Positions 25,402-34,072 are shown, numbered from the stretch's first letter. The stretch is DNA of 64,000 bases from Rhodobacter sp. NTK016B (GCF_017303295.1 NZ_JAFKOK010000002.1:124001-188000), one strand, 5' to 3'. Program-made: numbers and translations. The notes: generated from the letters alone by a model not told the origin.

Positions 25402-25719
25402 ATGCAAAGCCCCGATTTCATGCGCCGGATGGAGCGCGTCCTTTCCTCACGTGTCGAAGCGGTGAAAACCCGCGAGGCGAAGCCGCGCAGGCTCACCTCG
25501 ATCTTCAGCGTGCTGGGGGGAACCTTGGTGTGTTTCTTCGTGCTCAAGGCCGCCGCCGTCGCGCATGGCACCGAGCATTTCCGCACCGTCGTCCCCGCCG
25601 AAGCCGGGATCGGCGCGCAGATCTATCAGTGGATCGCCGGGGCGGACCCGATCAGCACGGCGCTGGCCACCGCGATGCGGGGCGGGCCGGATACGACGCG
25701 AAGCACGGCCACGCTCTGA
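25402..25719 (+). CDS. Hypothetical membrane protein
   Basis: A 105-residue protein with a basic N-terminal segment (FMRRMERVLSSRVEAVKTREAKPRR) and one clear membrane helix (SIFSVLGGTLVCFFVLKAAAVA, about 33-54). A short, probably periplasmic tail ends AMRGGPDTTRSTATL. An in-frame GTG at 25330 could extend it by 24 residues, but the composition there looks non-coding. I do not recognise a family. It faces the DUF1127 gene tail to tail. Confidence 0.6.
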   Translation: MQSPDFMRRMERVLSSRVEAVKTREAKPRRLTSIFSVLGGTLVCFFVLKAAAVAHGTEHFRTVVPAEAGIGAQIYQWIAGADPISTALATAMRGGPDTTRSTATL

Positions 25720-25737
25720 CGCCACCCTCACGCAAAC

Positions 25738-25773
25738 GAAAACGCCGCACCGGGGGTCCGGGCGGCGTTACTG
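25738..25773 (-). terminator. Terminator of the DUF1127 gene
   Basis: AACGCCGC and GCGGCGTT flank an inner CCGG/CCGG stem. On the minus strand the stem is followed by TTTTCGTTT, so it works best for the minus-strand DUF1127 gene. It may serve both convergent genes. Confidence 0.7.
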
Positions 25774-25797
25774 TCGTGTAGAGTCGAGGACCATGGG

Positions 25798-26007
25798 TCA
25801 GCGCATCGCGTTGACCGCGTCCTCGATGTCGCCACGGCAAAGACCGATATCGTCGAGTTCACGATCCGAGAGTTTGCCCAGCTCGCGGCGGGTGACACGT
25901 TTGTCGTTCCACGCGGCGACGCGGGCGAAGACATCGGCGAACGAGAACCCGAGGCTGCGGCCGAACACGCCGTCGGCGACGGGGCGGGCGGTTGTGAAGA
26001 ATGCCAT
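25798..26007 (-). CDS. DUF1127 domain small protein (YjiS-like, arginine-rich)
   Basis: A 69-residue protein whose C-terminal half RVAAWNDKRVTRRELGKLSDRELDDIGLCRGDIEDAV is the DUF1127 consensus. ATG 26007 is chosen because AGGAG lies 8 nt upstream. In Rhodobacter and Agrobacterium, short DUF1127 proteins bind RNA or modulate stress and sRNA pathways. No CcsR-like small-RNA array is seen downstream; a terminator follows instead. Confidence 0.9.
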   Translation of the reverse strand: MAFFTTARPVADGVFGRSLGFSFADVFARVAAWNDKRVTRRELGKLSDRELDDIGLCRGDIEDAVNAMR

Positions 26008-26352
26008 CGGAGGCTCCTGTCGTTTCAATACTGCCGAAGCTTTGTGCTTCACCCGGGGAAATAGCCGCGCAGGCAGGCATTGAGTAGACGGATTCGCTGC
26101 ATTCCTGCCATGCTTTCAAGGCATAGCATCAGGCATCACAAAGATACCCTTCTCACGGCGCTCGTGGATGGAATACGACCTATCTAGCGGCATTTGCGAA
26201 ACTTGCAACCGTCTTGTGACACCCCCCGCCCGCGCGCCCGGCCCGAACCGGCTTTCCGCTGGCCAATGTTCACTTTTCGTGCTAGCCGTGACGCAAATGT
26301 CGGGCCAACCGACGCAGGATCTAAACACGGTATCAACGGGCAGGATGTCAGC
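26008..26352. other. 345-bp divergent intergenic region between DUF1127 and ruvC
   Basis: It must hold promoters for both divergent genes. Short frames exist but have no ribosome site or family resemblance. A TTGCGAAAC..TTGCAACC stretch occurs near 26196-26213, but no confident promoter can be assigned. No RNA gene is recognised. Confidence 0.4.
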
Positions 26353-26859
26353 ATGCGTGTGATGGGACTCGACCCCGGTTTGCGCAATCTCGGCTGGGGC
26401 GTGATCGATGTCGACGGCACACGCCTGCGCCATGTCGCGAATGGTGTGCTGCATACCGATGGCAAGGCCGATCTCGCCACGCGCCTGTTGCAACTTCACA
26501 TCCAGCTTGAAGCCGTGCTCACTGCGCAGCGCCCCGATTGCGCGGCGGTCGAGCAGACCTTCGTCAACAAGGACGCGGTCGCGACGCTGAAACTGGGCCA
26601 TGCCCGCGCGATCGCGCTGCTGGTCCCGGCGCAGGCGGGACTGAAGGTCGGCGAATACGCCCCGAACGCGGTCAAGAAAGCCGTGGTGGGCGTGGGCAAG
26701 GCCGCGAAGGTTCAGGTCGATCACATGGTACGGATGCAATTGCCGGGCGTGCAGATCGAAGGCCCCGACGCCGCCGATGCGCTGGCGGTGGCGCTGTGCC
26801 ACGCGTTCCACATGCAAAGCAGCGGACGGCTGGAAGCGGCGTTGAGGGCGGCGGGATGA
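26353..26859 (+). CDS. ruvC: Crossover junction endodeoxyribonuclease RuvC
   Basis: A 168-residue Holliday-junction resolvase. The four acidic catalytic positions are visible: MGLDPGLRN (Asp), AAVEQTFVN (Glu), and the C-terminal pair in [18 protein letters not shown] 26353 gives [22 protein letters not shown], the standard start. It overlaps ruvA by 4 bp. It acts with RuvAB to resolve recombination intermediates. Confidence 0.97.
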   Translation: MRVMGLDPGLRNLGWGVIDVDGTRLRHVANGVLHTDGKADLATRLLQLHIQLEAVLTAQRPDCAAVEQTFVNKDAVATLKLGHARAIALLVPAQAGLKVGEYAPNAVKKAVVGVGKAAKVQVDHMVRMQLPGVQIEGPDAADALAVALCHAFHMQSSGRLEAALRAAG

Positions 26860-27533
26860 TCGGCAAGCTTTCGGGCCGGATCGACTATAAGGCAGGCGAC
26901 CATGTCCTGCTCGACGTCAAGGGCGTGGGCTATGTCGTCCATGTCTCGGACCGCACGCTGATGGCCCTGCCCGGCCCCGGCGGCATGGCCGCGCTCTATA
27001 CCGAACTTCTGGTGCGCGAGGATCTGCTGCAGCTTTTCGGCTTCACCACGCTGATGGAAAAGGAATGGCACCGCCTGCTGAACTCGGTTCAGGGGGTGGG
27101 CGCCAAGGCGGCGATGGCGATCCTGGGCACGCTGGGCCCCGACGGCGTGGCGCGCGCGCTGGCCATCGGCGATGCAGGCGCAATCCGCAAGGCGCCGGGC
27201 GTCGGGCCGAAACTGGCGCAGCGCGTGGTGATGGAGCTTAAGGACAAGGCGCCTGCCGTGATGGCGATGGGCGGCACCGCGCCCGATCTCGATGGTGAGG
27301 CCGAGGTGATTGAGGCGCCCGAGCCCCCCGTCGAAGCCCCCGAGCCCGCCGCGAAACCCAAAGCCTCGGCCCGCCGTCTCTCGCAACAGGCGCAGGCCGA
27401 TGCGCTCTCGGCGCTGACCAATCTGGGCTATGGCCCGTCCGAGGCCGCGCAGGCCGTCGCCACCGCCGCCGAAACCGAAACCGAGGCCCCGGCGCTGATC
27501 CGCGCCGCGCTGAAACTGCTGGCACCGAAGTGA
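26856..27533 (+). CDS. ruvA: Holliday junction branch migration protein RuvA
   Basis: A 225-residue junction-recognition subunit. Domain I is [31 protein letters not shown] and [31 protein letters not shown] carries the helix-hairpin-helix. A second HhH is [22 protein letters not shown]. The flexible linker before domain III is longer than usual and rich in Ala, Pro and Glu (about 145-178), making the protein roughly 20 residues longer than E. coli RuvA. Domain III is [22 protein letters not shown]. Translation is coupled to ruvC. Confidence 0.97.
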   Translation: MIGKLSGRIDYKAGDHVLLDVKGVGYVVHVSDRTLMALPGPGGMAALYTELLVREDLLQLFGFTTLMEKEWHRLLNSVQGVGAKAAMAILGTLGPDGVARALAIGDAGAIRKAPGVGPKLAQRVVMELKDKAPAVMAMGGTAPDLDGEAEVIEAPEPPVEAPEPAAKPKASARRLSQQAQADALSALTNLGYGPSEAAQAVATAAETETEAPALIRAALKLLAPK

Positions 27534-27540
27534 CCTTGGC

Positions 27541-27570
27541 TTTCATCTTGTCCCAAATACTTCGGAGTGC
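27541..27570 (+). repeat. Intergenic box element, copy E
   Basis: TTTCATCTTGTCCCAAATAC then TTCGGAGTGC, followed at once by GCGGGGC-AGC-GCCCCGC (27569-27585). It sits between ruvA and ruvB, genes normally co-transcribed, so its hairpin could reduce read-through into ruvB. Confidence 0.6.
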
Positions 27571-27585
27571 GGGGCAGCGCCCCGC
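27569..27585 (+). terminator. Hairpin between ruvA and ruvB
   Basis: GCGGGGC, loop AGC, GCCCCGC, with no T tract. It forms the hairpin half of box element copy E. Its position suggests partial attenuation of ruvB expression rather than full termination. Confidence 0.5.
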
Positions 27586-27620
27586 TTCCGGGACCCGCCC
27601 TCGCGCGCTAGACCCCTGAC

Positions 27621-28652
27621 ATGACCGAACCCGATCCCACCCTGCGCCCCGAAAGCCAGCCCGAGGATGCCGACCGCGCCCTGCGGCCGCAGATGCTCGA
27701 TGAGTTCATCGGTCAGCACGAGGCCCGCGCCAATCTCAAGGTGTTCATCCAATCCGCGCGGATGCGCGAAGAAGCGATGGACCACACGCTGTTTTACGGC
27801 CCGCCGGGTCTGGGCAAGACGACGCTGGCGCAGATCATGGCGCGCGAACTGGGCTCGGGCTTTCGCATGACCTCGGGGCCGGTTCTGGCCAAGGCGGGCG
27901 ATCTGGCGGCGATCCTGACCAATCTCGAGCCGCGCGACGTGCTTTTCATTGACGAGATCCACCGCCTCAACCCCGCCGTCGAAGAGGTGCTCTATCCGGC
28001 GATGGAAGATTTTCAACTCGATCTGGTGATCGGCGAAGGCCCCGCCGCGCGCACCGTCCGGATCGAGCTGCAGCCCTTCACACTGGTCGGCGCGACGACC
28101 CGGCTGGGCCTGCTGACGACGCCGCTGCGCGACCGCTTCGGCATTCCCACCCGGCTGCAATTCTATACCGAGCCGGAACTGTGCGAGATCGTCGCGCGCG
28201 GCGCCCGGCTTCTGGGCGTCCGGGCCGAAGCCGAGGGCGTGCGCGAAATCGCCCGCCGCGCACGCGGCACGCCCCGCATCGCCGGGCGGCTGCTGCGTCG
28301 GGTGGTGGATTTCGCGCTGGTCGAAGGCGACGGCGCACTGACGCAGGTGCTGGCCGACAGCGCGCTGACCCGGCTGGGCGTGGACAGGCTGGGCCTCGAC
28401 GGCGCCGACCGCCGCTACCTGAGGCTCTTGGCCGAAAGCTATGGCGGCGGGCCGGTGGGCGTCGAAACCATCGCCGCAGCGCTCAGCGAAAGCCGCGACG
28501 CGATCGAAGAGGTGATCGAGCCCTATCTGCTGCAACAGGGCCTGATCGCGCGCACCCCGCGCGGGCGGATGCTGACGCAGGCAAGCTGGCGCCATCTGGG
28601 CCTGACCCCGCCCCGTGCGCCGGGCCAGAGCGAATTGTTCGAGCCCGAATAA
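27621..28652 (+). CDS. ruvB: Holliday junction branch migration ATPase RuvB
   Basis: A 343-residue AAA+ motor. Walker A is GPPGLGKTT, Walker B is [10 protein letters not shown], sensor 1 is [17 protein letters not shown] and sensor 2 is [18 protein letters not shown]. The C-terminal winged helix contains [42 protein letters not shown]. All are canonical RuvB elements at the normal length. It works as a hexamer with RuvA to drive branch migration. Confidence 0.98.
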   Translation: MTEPDPTLRPESQPEDADRALRPQMLDEFIGQHEARANLKVFIQSARMREEAMDHTLFYGPPGLGKTTLAQIMARELGSGFRMTSGPVLAKAGDLAAILTNLEPRDVLFIDEIHRLNPAVEEVLYPAMEDFQLDLVIGEGPAARTVRIELQPFTLVGATTRLGLLTTPLRDRFGIPTRLQFYTEPELCEIVARGARLLGVRAEAEGVREIARRARGTPRIAGRLLRRVVDFALVEGDGALTQVLADSALTRLGVDRLGLDGADRRYLRLLAESYGGGPVGVETIAAALSESRDAIEEVIEPYLLQQGLIARTPRGRMLTQASWRHLGLTPPRAPGQSELFEPE

Positions 28653-28747
28653 CCCCCCGATTGTTCTCTTGGCACCCGGTCGCCGACCGCCCCGCCCGCC
28701 GCGCGGATTTCGATTGCGCGCGCCACTGGCTGCGCTAGGCTGCGCGC

Positions 28748-28999
28748 ATGTTCACCATCGAGCACGATTTCGACGCCACGGTCATCACCCTCATCGACGA
28801 GGGCGACGCGCCCCTCAATGAGGATGTCGTGATCGAAAGCCATGACGATGGCGTCACCCTCACGCAGGTAGATCCCGATACCGATGAGGTGATGGTCATC
28901 AACCTGTCGATGCACCAGCTCAAGGAGTTGCGCGCCGCTCTGGACCTGCCCGAGGGCATCTACCGCGTGCGCCGCCCGGGCGAGCCGGACGAGGGCTAG
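28748..28999 (+). CDS. Small conserved acidic protein of unknown function
   Basis: An 83-residue, strongly acidic soluble protein beginning MFTIEHDFDATVITLIDEGD. There is no signal peptide, membrane helix or cysteine. The pattern looks like a small beta-rich domain followed by a helix (SMHQLKELRAALDL). Coding bias (G/C at third positions) and a clean start downstream of ruvB support a real gene. I do not recognise a family. Confidence 0.65.
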   Translation: MFTIEHDFDATVITLIDEGDAPLNEDVVIESHDDGVTLTQVDPDTDEVMVINLSMHQLKELRAALDLPEGIYRVRRPGEPDEG

Positions 29000-29028
29000 G
29001 CGCAGCGCCCCTCATACCACGACGCCGC

Positions 29029-29289
29029 TTAGTCCAGCCGAAACAGTTTGTCGCGCGCCGTCTCCCCGCGCAGCAGCGTCAGCCGCGACGGTGCCACGCC
29101 CATCGCCTTGGCCAGAAGCTTGGTGACCGCCGCATTCGCGCGCCCCTTGTCGGCCGGCGCAGTGACGCGGATCTTCACCGGCGCCCCCTCCTCACCCGGC
29201 TCGATCCCGTCCTGCTTCGCGCGCGGCGTGGCGCGCACGGCGATCCGCGCGCCGGGCTGTGCCAGCGCGCTCAGATCGGGCAGGCTCAT
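29029..29289 (-). CDS. DUF167 / YggU family protein
   Basis: An 86-residue protein matching the YggU fold: IAVRATPRAKQDGIEPGEEG, VKIRVTAPADKGRANAAVTKLLAKAMGVAPSRLTLLRGETARDKLFRL. The GKAN-like GRANAAV and the RG-ET-R-K pattern are diagnostic. The function is not established. Its start overlaps the stop of the dehydratase upstream by 4 bp, making it the last gene of a three-gene minus-strand operon. Confidence 0.85.
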   Translation of the reverse strand: MSLPDLSALAQPGARIAVRATPRAKQDGIEPGEEGAPVKIRVTAPADKGRANAAVTKLLAKAMGVAPSRLTLLRGETARDKLFRLD

Positions 29290-30245
29290 TGGCCCAGCGC
29301 GCGGGCCATCATCGCGCGGTCCACATTCCCGCCCGAGGCCACGGCGATGACCGGACCTTCGCCGGGCCGGAACAACGCCGCCGCCAACGCCACCGCGCCA
29401 CCCGGCTCCAGCACGATCTTCAACCGGTCATTCGCCAGCGCCATAGCCCTGAGCGCCTCGTCCTCGCTCACTGCGAAGCCGTCCCCGCAGAGCCGCTGGA
29501 TGACCGGCCATGTCAGATCGCCGGGCGTCGGCGTGATGATCGCGTCGCAGATCGAGCCCGAAAGCCGTGCGTTGCGCTGGCGTTCTCCGGCTTTTTGCGA
29601 ACGCAGGACATCGTCGAAGCCCTCGGGCTCGACCGGATGCACCCGGAAGCCCGGCGCGCGCGCCTCAAGCGCCAGCGCGATCCCCGAGGTCAGACCGCCG
29701 CCCCCGCAGGGCACCAGCACCTGCGCGCGGTCGATCCCCGCCTCGGCCGCCTGTTCGGCGATTTCCAGCCCGCTCGTCCCCTGCCCGGCAATCACCTCGG
29801 CCATGTCGAAGGGCTTAACCAGAGACAAGCCGCGCTCGCGCGCCAGCCGCGCCCCGATCTCGTCGCGATCCTCGGTGGCGCGGTCATAAAGCACCACCTC
29901 GGCGCCCAGCGCGCGGGTATTCTCGATCTTGATCGCCGGCGCATCCGCAGGCATCACGATGACCGAGGGCAGCCCCTGCAGCCGCGACGCCAGCGCCACG
30001 CCCTGCGCGTGATTCCCCGAAGAAAAGGCGATGATCCCTTTGCTCTCGCCCGTCTCGCGCAGCGCCGAAATCGCGTTCCACGCGCCACGGAACTTGAACG
30101 AGCCGGTATGCTGCAGGCATTCGGCCTTCACGAAAATCGGGCGCCCGGCAATCTCGTCGAGAAAGGGTGAAGACAGCAGCGGCGTGCGGCGTGCATGCCC
30201 CGAGAGCCGCCCGGCGGCGGCGTCGATCATGTGGATATCGGTCAA
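29286..30245 (-). CDS. PLP-dependent threonine/serine dehydratase family enzyme
   Basis: A 319-residue fold-type II PLP enzyme. The Schiff-base lysine lies in HTGSFKFRGAWNAI and the phosphate-binding loop is PCGGGGLTSGIALAL. SSGNHAQGVALASRLQG is the asparagine loop. There is no C-terminal ACT regulatory domain, so it resembles catabolic threonine ammonia-lyases or serine racemase-like enzymes rather than biosynthetic IlvA. Overlaps of 4 bp on both sides tie it to the hydrolase and DUF167 genes. The exact substrate is not resolvable. Confidence 0.87.
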   Translation of the reverse strand: MTDIHMIDAAAGRLSGHARRTPLLSSPFLDEIAGRPIFVKAECLQHTGSFKFRGAWNAISALRETGESKGIIAFSSGNHAQGVALASRLQGLPSVIVMPADAPAIKIENTRALGAEVVLYDRATEDRDEIGARLARERGLSLVKPFDMAEVIAGQGTSGLEIAEQAAEAGIDRAQVLVPCGGGGLTSGIALALEARAPGFRVHPVEPEGFDDVLRSQKAGERQRNARLSGSICDAIITPTPGDLTWPVIQRLCGDGFAVSEDEALRAMALANDRLKIVLEPGGAVALAAALFRPGEGPVIAVASGGNVDRAMMARALGQ

Positions 30246-31060
30246 ATCAGCAATCCCAGAAAACGGTGGATGACGCTCAAAGATTCGGGCTCATCGAGGA
30301 ACGGCACATGCGCGCGGTCGGGAACCTCTTCGAAGATCATATCCGGTGCGCGCGCCTGCATCTCTTCGGCCGTGGCCGCGCTGAGCAGGTCGGAATTGGC
30401 CCCCCGGATCAGGCCCAGCGGCTTGCCCAGACAGGCCTCGAAAAGCGGCCAAGCATCGGCCTGCGGCTGCGCCATCGCGTCGAGAAAGGCCGTGCGCAGG
30501 GCCGGGTCATAGGGCAGATCGAGCCCCTGCTCGGTCTGGATGTAATGGCGCCGCGCCTCCTGCATCCAGCGGGCGGGCGGCGCGTCGAAGCCGGTCATCG
30601 AATGCTCCAGCGCGACGGCCATGGCAGCGTGGGTATGCAGCTCGGGCGTGCGGCCGATATAATCGCGGATCCGATCAAGCCCGGACCGCTCGATCACCGG
30701 GCCGACATCGTTCAGCACCAGTCCACGCACCCGCTCGGGCGCCACCGCGGACAGGTACATCCCGATCAGCCCGCCGCGCGAGGTGCCCAGAATCGCCGCG
30801 CTTTCCAGCCCCAGATGGTCCAGAAGCGCCAGCACATCAGCGCCTTCCTGCACGATCGTATAGGTCTCGGCCCCGGTCCAGTCGGATTGCCCGCGCCCGC
30901 GATAATCCAGCCGGATCAGCCGCAGCGGCGGCAGATGCGGGGCGAGGTAATCGAAATCACTGGAATTGCGCGTGAGCCCGGCGAGGCACAGCAGCGGGAT
31001 CCCGTGCCCCTCGTCGGTGTAATAGAGCTGGGCGCCATCGGCAGCGGTCACTTTGGGCAT
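30242..31060 (-). CDS. Alpha/beta fold hydrolase
   Basis: A 272-residue serine hydrolase. The nucleophile elbow GTSRGG replaces the usual GxSxG pattern with Ser at centre. LIRLDYRGRGQSDW is the oxyanion-strand motif, and the late DRAHVPFLDEPE gives the catalytic histidine. A lid region lies around residues 130-200. ATG 31060 is chosen because GGAAG precedes it. It leads the operon with the PLP dehydratase and DUF167. The substrate is unknown; such enzymes hydrolyse esters, lactones or C-C bonds. Confidence 0.85.
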   Translation of the reverse strand: MPKVTAADGAQLYYTDEGHGIPLLCLAGLTRNSSDFDYLAPHLPPLRLIRLDYRGRGQSDWTGAETYTIVQEGADVLALLDHLGLESAAILGTSRGGLIGMYLSAVAPERVRGLVLNDVGPVIERSGLDRIRDYIGRTPELHTHAAMAVALEHSMTGFDAPPARWMQEARRHYIQTEQGLDLPYDPALRTAFLDAMAQPQADAWPLFEACLGKPLGLIRGANSDLLSAATAEEMQARAPDMIFEEVPDRAHVPFLDEPESLSVIHRFLGLLI

Positions 31061-31140
31061 GGATCTTCCGTGTTTTTTCCCACTAGACCACGCGGCTCCC
31101 CGGCGGGCAAGCAAGGGCAAAGGCGCCGGATGCCTGCCCC

Positions 31141-31169
31141 CATCTTTGATCCCCAAATATCCCGGGGGG
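31141..31169 (+). repeat. Intergenic box element, copy F
   Basis: CATCTTTGATCCCCAAATAT then CCCGGGGGG, followed by GGGGGGC-AGC-GCCCCCC (31187-31203) and GCGGGGGC/GCCCCCGC (about 31212-31235). It lies between two minus-strand genes and is oriented against them. Confidence 0.6.
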
Positions 31170-31186
31170 CGCGCGGCACGCGCGGC

Positions 31187-31235
31187 GGGGGGCAGCGCCC
31201 CCCGAGCGGGCCCGCGGGGGCTCGATGCCCCCGCT
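31187..31235 (-). terminator. Tandem G/C hairpins downstream of the SDR gene
   Basis: Two hairpins (GGGGGGC/GCCCCCC and GCGGGGGC/GCCCCCGC) follow the SDR stop on the minus strand. They could terminate that gene, and the first is also the hairpin part of box element copy F. Confidence 0.5.
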
Positions 31236-31250
31236 GGCCCGCCCTGTCCG

Positions 31251-32030
31251 TCACAGCGTGGTATTCACGCCGCCGCCATCGAGCAGCACGTTCTGGCCCA
31301 CCATGAAGCCCGCATGTTGCGAGCAGATGAAAGCACAGGTGGCGCCGAATTCCTCGGCGGTGCCGTAGCGACCGGCGGGGATCGTCGCCTCGCGCTGCTT
31401 GCGCGCGGCGTCCATCGTAATGCCCTGTTTTTCCGCCACGCCCTTGTCGAGCGAGGTCGCGCGGTCGGTATCATGGATCCCGGGCAGCAGATTGTTGATC
31501 GTCACGCCCGACCCGGCGATCTGTCGCGAGGTCCCGGCGACGAAGCCTGTCAGCCCGGTGCGGGCCGAGTTCGACAGGCCCAGCGGCGCCAGCGGCGCTT
31601 TGACCGCCTGGCTGGTGATGTTGACCACCCGGCCCCAGCCGCGCTCCATCATCCCCGGCAGCAGCGCCTGCATCAGCGCGATGGGCGTCAGCATGTTGGC
31701 GTCAAGCGCCTTGATGAAATCGTCCCGGCTCCAATCCGACCAGACCCCCGGCGGCGGGCCGCCCGCATTGGTGACGAGGATATCGATCCGTCCCGCCGCT
31801 TCGAGCACCTTGGCGCGGCCCTCTTCGGTGGTGATGTCCGCAGCCACAGCAGTGACCGGCACGCCGTACGCGTCGCGCAGTTCGGCCGCGGTCGCCTCCA
31901 GCGCTTCGGCGCCGCGCGCGTTCAGAACCAGCTCGCAGCCTGCCGCGGCCAGTGCCTTGGCGCAGCCCTTGCCCAGCCCCTTGGACGATGCGCAGACCAG
32001 CGCGCGTTTTCCCTTGATCCCGAGATCCAT
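31251..32030 (-). CDS. SDR-fold oxidoreductase-like protein lacking the catalytic Tyr and Lys
   Basis: A 259-residue Rossmann protein close to FabG-like SDRs. The cofactor loop is ASSKGLGKG (about 14-22) and NAG is at 88-90. The catalytic serine is kept (Ser140 in NITSQAV). The YxxxK motif is replaced: alignment of GLSNSARTGLTGF with the usual YxASKAALxGF puts Leu152 at the Tyr and Ala156 at the Lys. A similar divergent group (BKR-like SDR-like) is known. Activity by the normal mechanism is doubtful. ATG 32030 gives the standard N-terminus MDLGIKGKRALV. Confidence 0.85.
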   Translation of the reverse strand: MDLGIKGKRALVCASSKGLGKGCAKALAAAGCELVLNARGAEALEATAAELRDAYGVPVTAVAADITTEEGRAKVLEAAGRIDILVTNAGGPPPGVWSDWSRDDFIKALDANMLTPIALMQALLPGMMERGWGRVVNITSQAVKAPLAPLGLSNSARTGLTGFVAGTSRQIAGSGVTINNLLPGIHDTDRATSLDKGVAEKQGITMDAARKQREATIPAGRYGTAEEFGATCAFICSQHAGFMVGQNVLLDGGGVNTTL

Positions 32031-32223
32031 GCTCTGTCTCCTATTGCTGGCCAATGACCTAGCACCCGCCCTGCGGCGGGGCAACGTGCCCGGGACGCTC
32101 GGGATGCGACGGCTCGGGACGCGACCGCACATCACCGGGCGCGCGATTGACGCCATGGGCAGCGCGGCCCTAGTATCGCGCCGTTCCCCCGCTCTGTGCC
32201 CGCCCTGATCGAGATCGCCCGAC

Positions 32224-33231
32224 ATGTCGAAGCCTTATCCGACCGCGCCCGCCTCGCCGGCCCGCGCCGCGCATGCGGTGACGGTCTATCCGGCACGGGT
32301 GCTCAAGGTGGTGTCGGGCGCCAATGCGGGCGACCCGATGCCCGCGCCTGCCGACAGTATCTGCGGCGATTACTACCGGCTCGACGACCGCGCGCGGGTC
32401 CTGACGCTGATGCTCGATCTCGATGCCGACCGGAACGGGCGGCTGGCCAAGGGCAGCGCGATCGGGCAACCGGGCGAGCGCGTGGTGCTCGAAGGTCGCC
32501 TGTCGCTGATGGCGCCCGATGGCGATCTGGTCGAGGTTCTGGCCCTGTCCACGGCGGGCGCGCGGTTCGCGCTGCCGCTCTCGCCCTTGCGCGCGGGGCT
32601 GACCTATACGTTGATTGCCACCGACGACGCCCCCGGCCCGATCCGGCTTGCGGGCATCGTCGCCGGGGCTTTCGCGCGCGGGACGCGGATCGCGATGGCC
32701 GACGGGCGGCAAGTCCCGGTCGAGGATCTGGCGCCCGGCGATGCGGTCATCACCCGCGATCACGGCGCGCAACCCCTACGCTGGAAAGGCGATGTGACCC
32801 TGCGCGCCGAGGGCGGTTTCGCGCCGGTCACCGTGCTGCCCGGCGTGATGGGCAATCCGCATCCACTGACGATCAGCCCGCATCACCGGTTGTTTCTGTA
32901 TCGCCGCGAGGCGCGCGCTCTGGCCGGGGCGGCCGAACTTCTGGTGCAGGCGCGTCATCTTGTTGACGACACGGGCATTCTTCGGCGCGAAGGTGGCTTC
33001 GTCGAGTATTTCTCGCTGGTCTTCGACGCGCATGAGGTCATCTATGCCGAGGGCGTGCCCTGCGAAAGCCTGATGGTCTGCCCCACCGTGGTGACCCGCC
33101 TGCCCGAGGATCTGGCCACGCCGCTGCGCGCCGCCTTCCCCGCTTTGTCGCACAAGGCCCATACCGGGGCCGAGCTTGCGCCCGAACTCGTGTCGCGTCT
33201 GCGCGATCGTCCCGCCGCTTCCCGCTTCTGA
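32224..33231 (+). CDS. Hint-domain protein (Hint_2 type) with Cys-to-Ala at the nucleophile
   Basis: A 335-residue protein. A roughly 145-residue beta-rich N-terminal region precedes a Hedgehog/intein-like domain: FARGTRIAMADGRQVPVEDLAPGDAVITRDHGAQPLRWKG, then NPHPLTISPHHRLFLYR and VNHLVDDT-like ARHLVDDTGI, ending in FSLVFDAHEVIYAEGVPCESL. In this Rhodobacterales family the domain normally begins with Cys (CF..GTxI); here the position is Ala149. TxxH and the second histidine are present. Self-splicing or cleavage is therefore unlikely. The role of such proteins is unknown; many relatives have calcium-binding or secreted partners. Confidence 0.85.
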   Translation: MSKPYPTAPASPARAAHAVTVYPARVLKVVSGANAGDPMPAPADSICGDYYRLDDRARVLTLMLDLDADRNGRLAKGSAIGQPGERVVLEGRLSLMAPDGDLVEVLALSTAGARFALPLSPLRAGLTYTLIATDDAPGPIRLAGIVAGAFARGTRIAMADGRQVPVEDLAPGDAVITRDHGAQPLRWKGDVTLRAEGGFAPVTVLPGVMGNPHPLTISPHHRLFLYRREARALAGAAELLVQARHLVDDTGILRREGGFVEYFSLVFDAHEVIYAEGVPCESLMVCPTVVTRLPEDLATPLRAAFPALSHKAHTGAELAPELVSRLRDRPAASRF

Positions 33232-33238
33232 GGCCCCC

Positions 33239-34072
33239 ATGCCCTTTGCCACCGTCATCGCCGCTACCGACCTGTCCGACCGCTCTGCTCAGGTCGCTGC
33301 CCGCGCCCGCGCGCTGGCCCGCACGCCGCATGCGCAAATGCTGCTGGCCCATGTGCGCGGCGAGGAAACACGCAAGCTGCCGCAAGACGAGCTTGAAGCG
33401 AGCCTGCACGAGATCGCCGCCGAGTCGGGGGCCGATCGCGTACGGCTTTTGGACGGGCCGGTGCAAACGGCGCTGGCTGATCTGGCGCTGGCCGAGGCCG
33501 CCGGGCTTATCGTTCTGGGCCCGCATCGCGAACGCCGGGTGCTGGACCTGCTGCGCCTGACGACGATGGAGCGGGTGGTGCTGGCCGCGCCCTGCCCCGT
33601 ACTCATCACCCGGCAGCCGGTGCATCGCGCCTATCGGCAGGTCCTGCTGGCGACCGATTTCTCGACCGCCTCGGCGCAGGCGCTGATCTGCGCCGCCCGC
33701 GTCGCGCCCGACGCCGAATTCCACGCGATCCACGCGCTGCAGGTGCCGCTGGGCCGCGAGAAAGCGGCGATGCAGGCCCGCGCCGAACAGGCGCGCGAGG
33801 CGTTCTTGGCGCTTCCCGGCCTGCCGCCGCTGGCCGAACCGCCCGAGATCGTCGAGGGCGGTGTGCATCAGGTTCTGGCCTTCCGCCACCGCGAGCTCGA
33901 CGCCGATCTGCTCTGTCTGGGCACGCAATCGGACGAGCCCGCAGACGAGCCATCCGCCAAATCTGCCGCCAAGCCCGCCGCGCCAAGCCTCGGCAATTAC
34001 GCCCGCGACCTGTTGCGGGTGCCGCCGTCGGATGTGCTGATCGCCAGCGCCGCCGCCCTGCCGGTGCGGTAA
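33239..34072 (+). CDS. Universal stress protein with two Usp domains
   Basis: A 277-residue protein made of tandem Usp domains. The first (about 1-128) begins FATVIAATDLSDRSAQVAARARALA and the second (about 133-275) begins YRQVLLATDFSTASAQALICAARVA. The ends APCPVLITR and VPPSDVLIAS mark the terminal strand of each domain. The glycine-rich ATP loop is poorly kept in both, so it may be a non-ATP-binding UspA-like form. It follows the Hint gene by 7 bp and may share its transcript. It is cytoplasmic and stress related by family only. Confidence 0.82.
   Translation: MPFATVIAATDLSDRSAQVAARARALARTPHAQMLLAHVRGEETRKLPQDELEASLHEIAAESGADRVRLLDGPVQTALADLALAEAAGLIVLGPHRERRVLDLLRLTTMERVVLAAPCPVLITRQPVHRAYRQVLLATDFSTASAQALICAARVAPDAEFHAIHALQVPLGREKAAMQARAEQAREAFLALPGLPPLAEPPEIVEGGVHQVLAFRHRELDADLLCLGTQSDEPADEPSAKSAAKPAAPSLGNYARDLLRVPPSDVLIASAAALPVR

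Noticed and set aside
26168-26362. A 64-codon frame upstream of ruvC
   Set aside because: It overlaps the ruvC start, lacks a good ribosome site and has a low-complexity Pro/Arg stretch.
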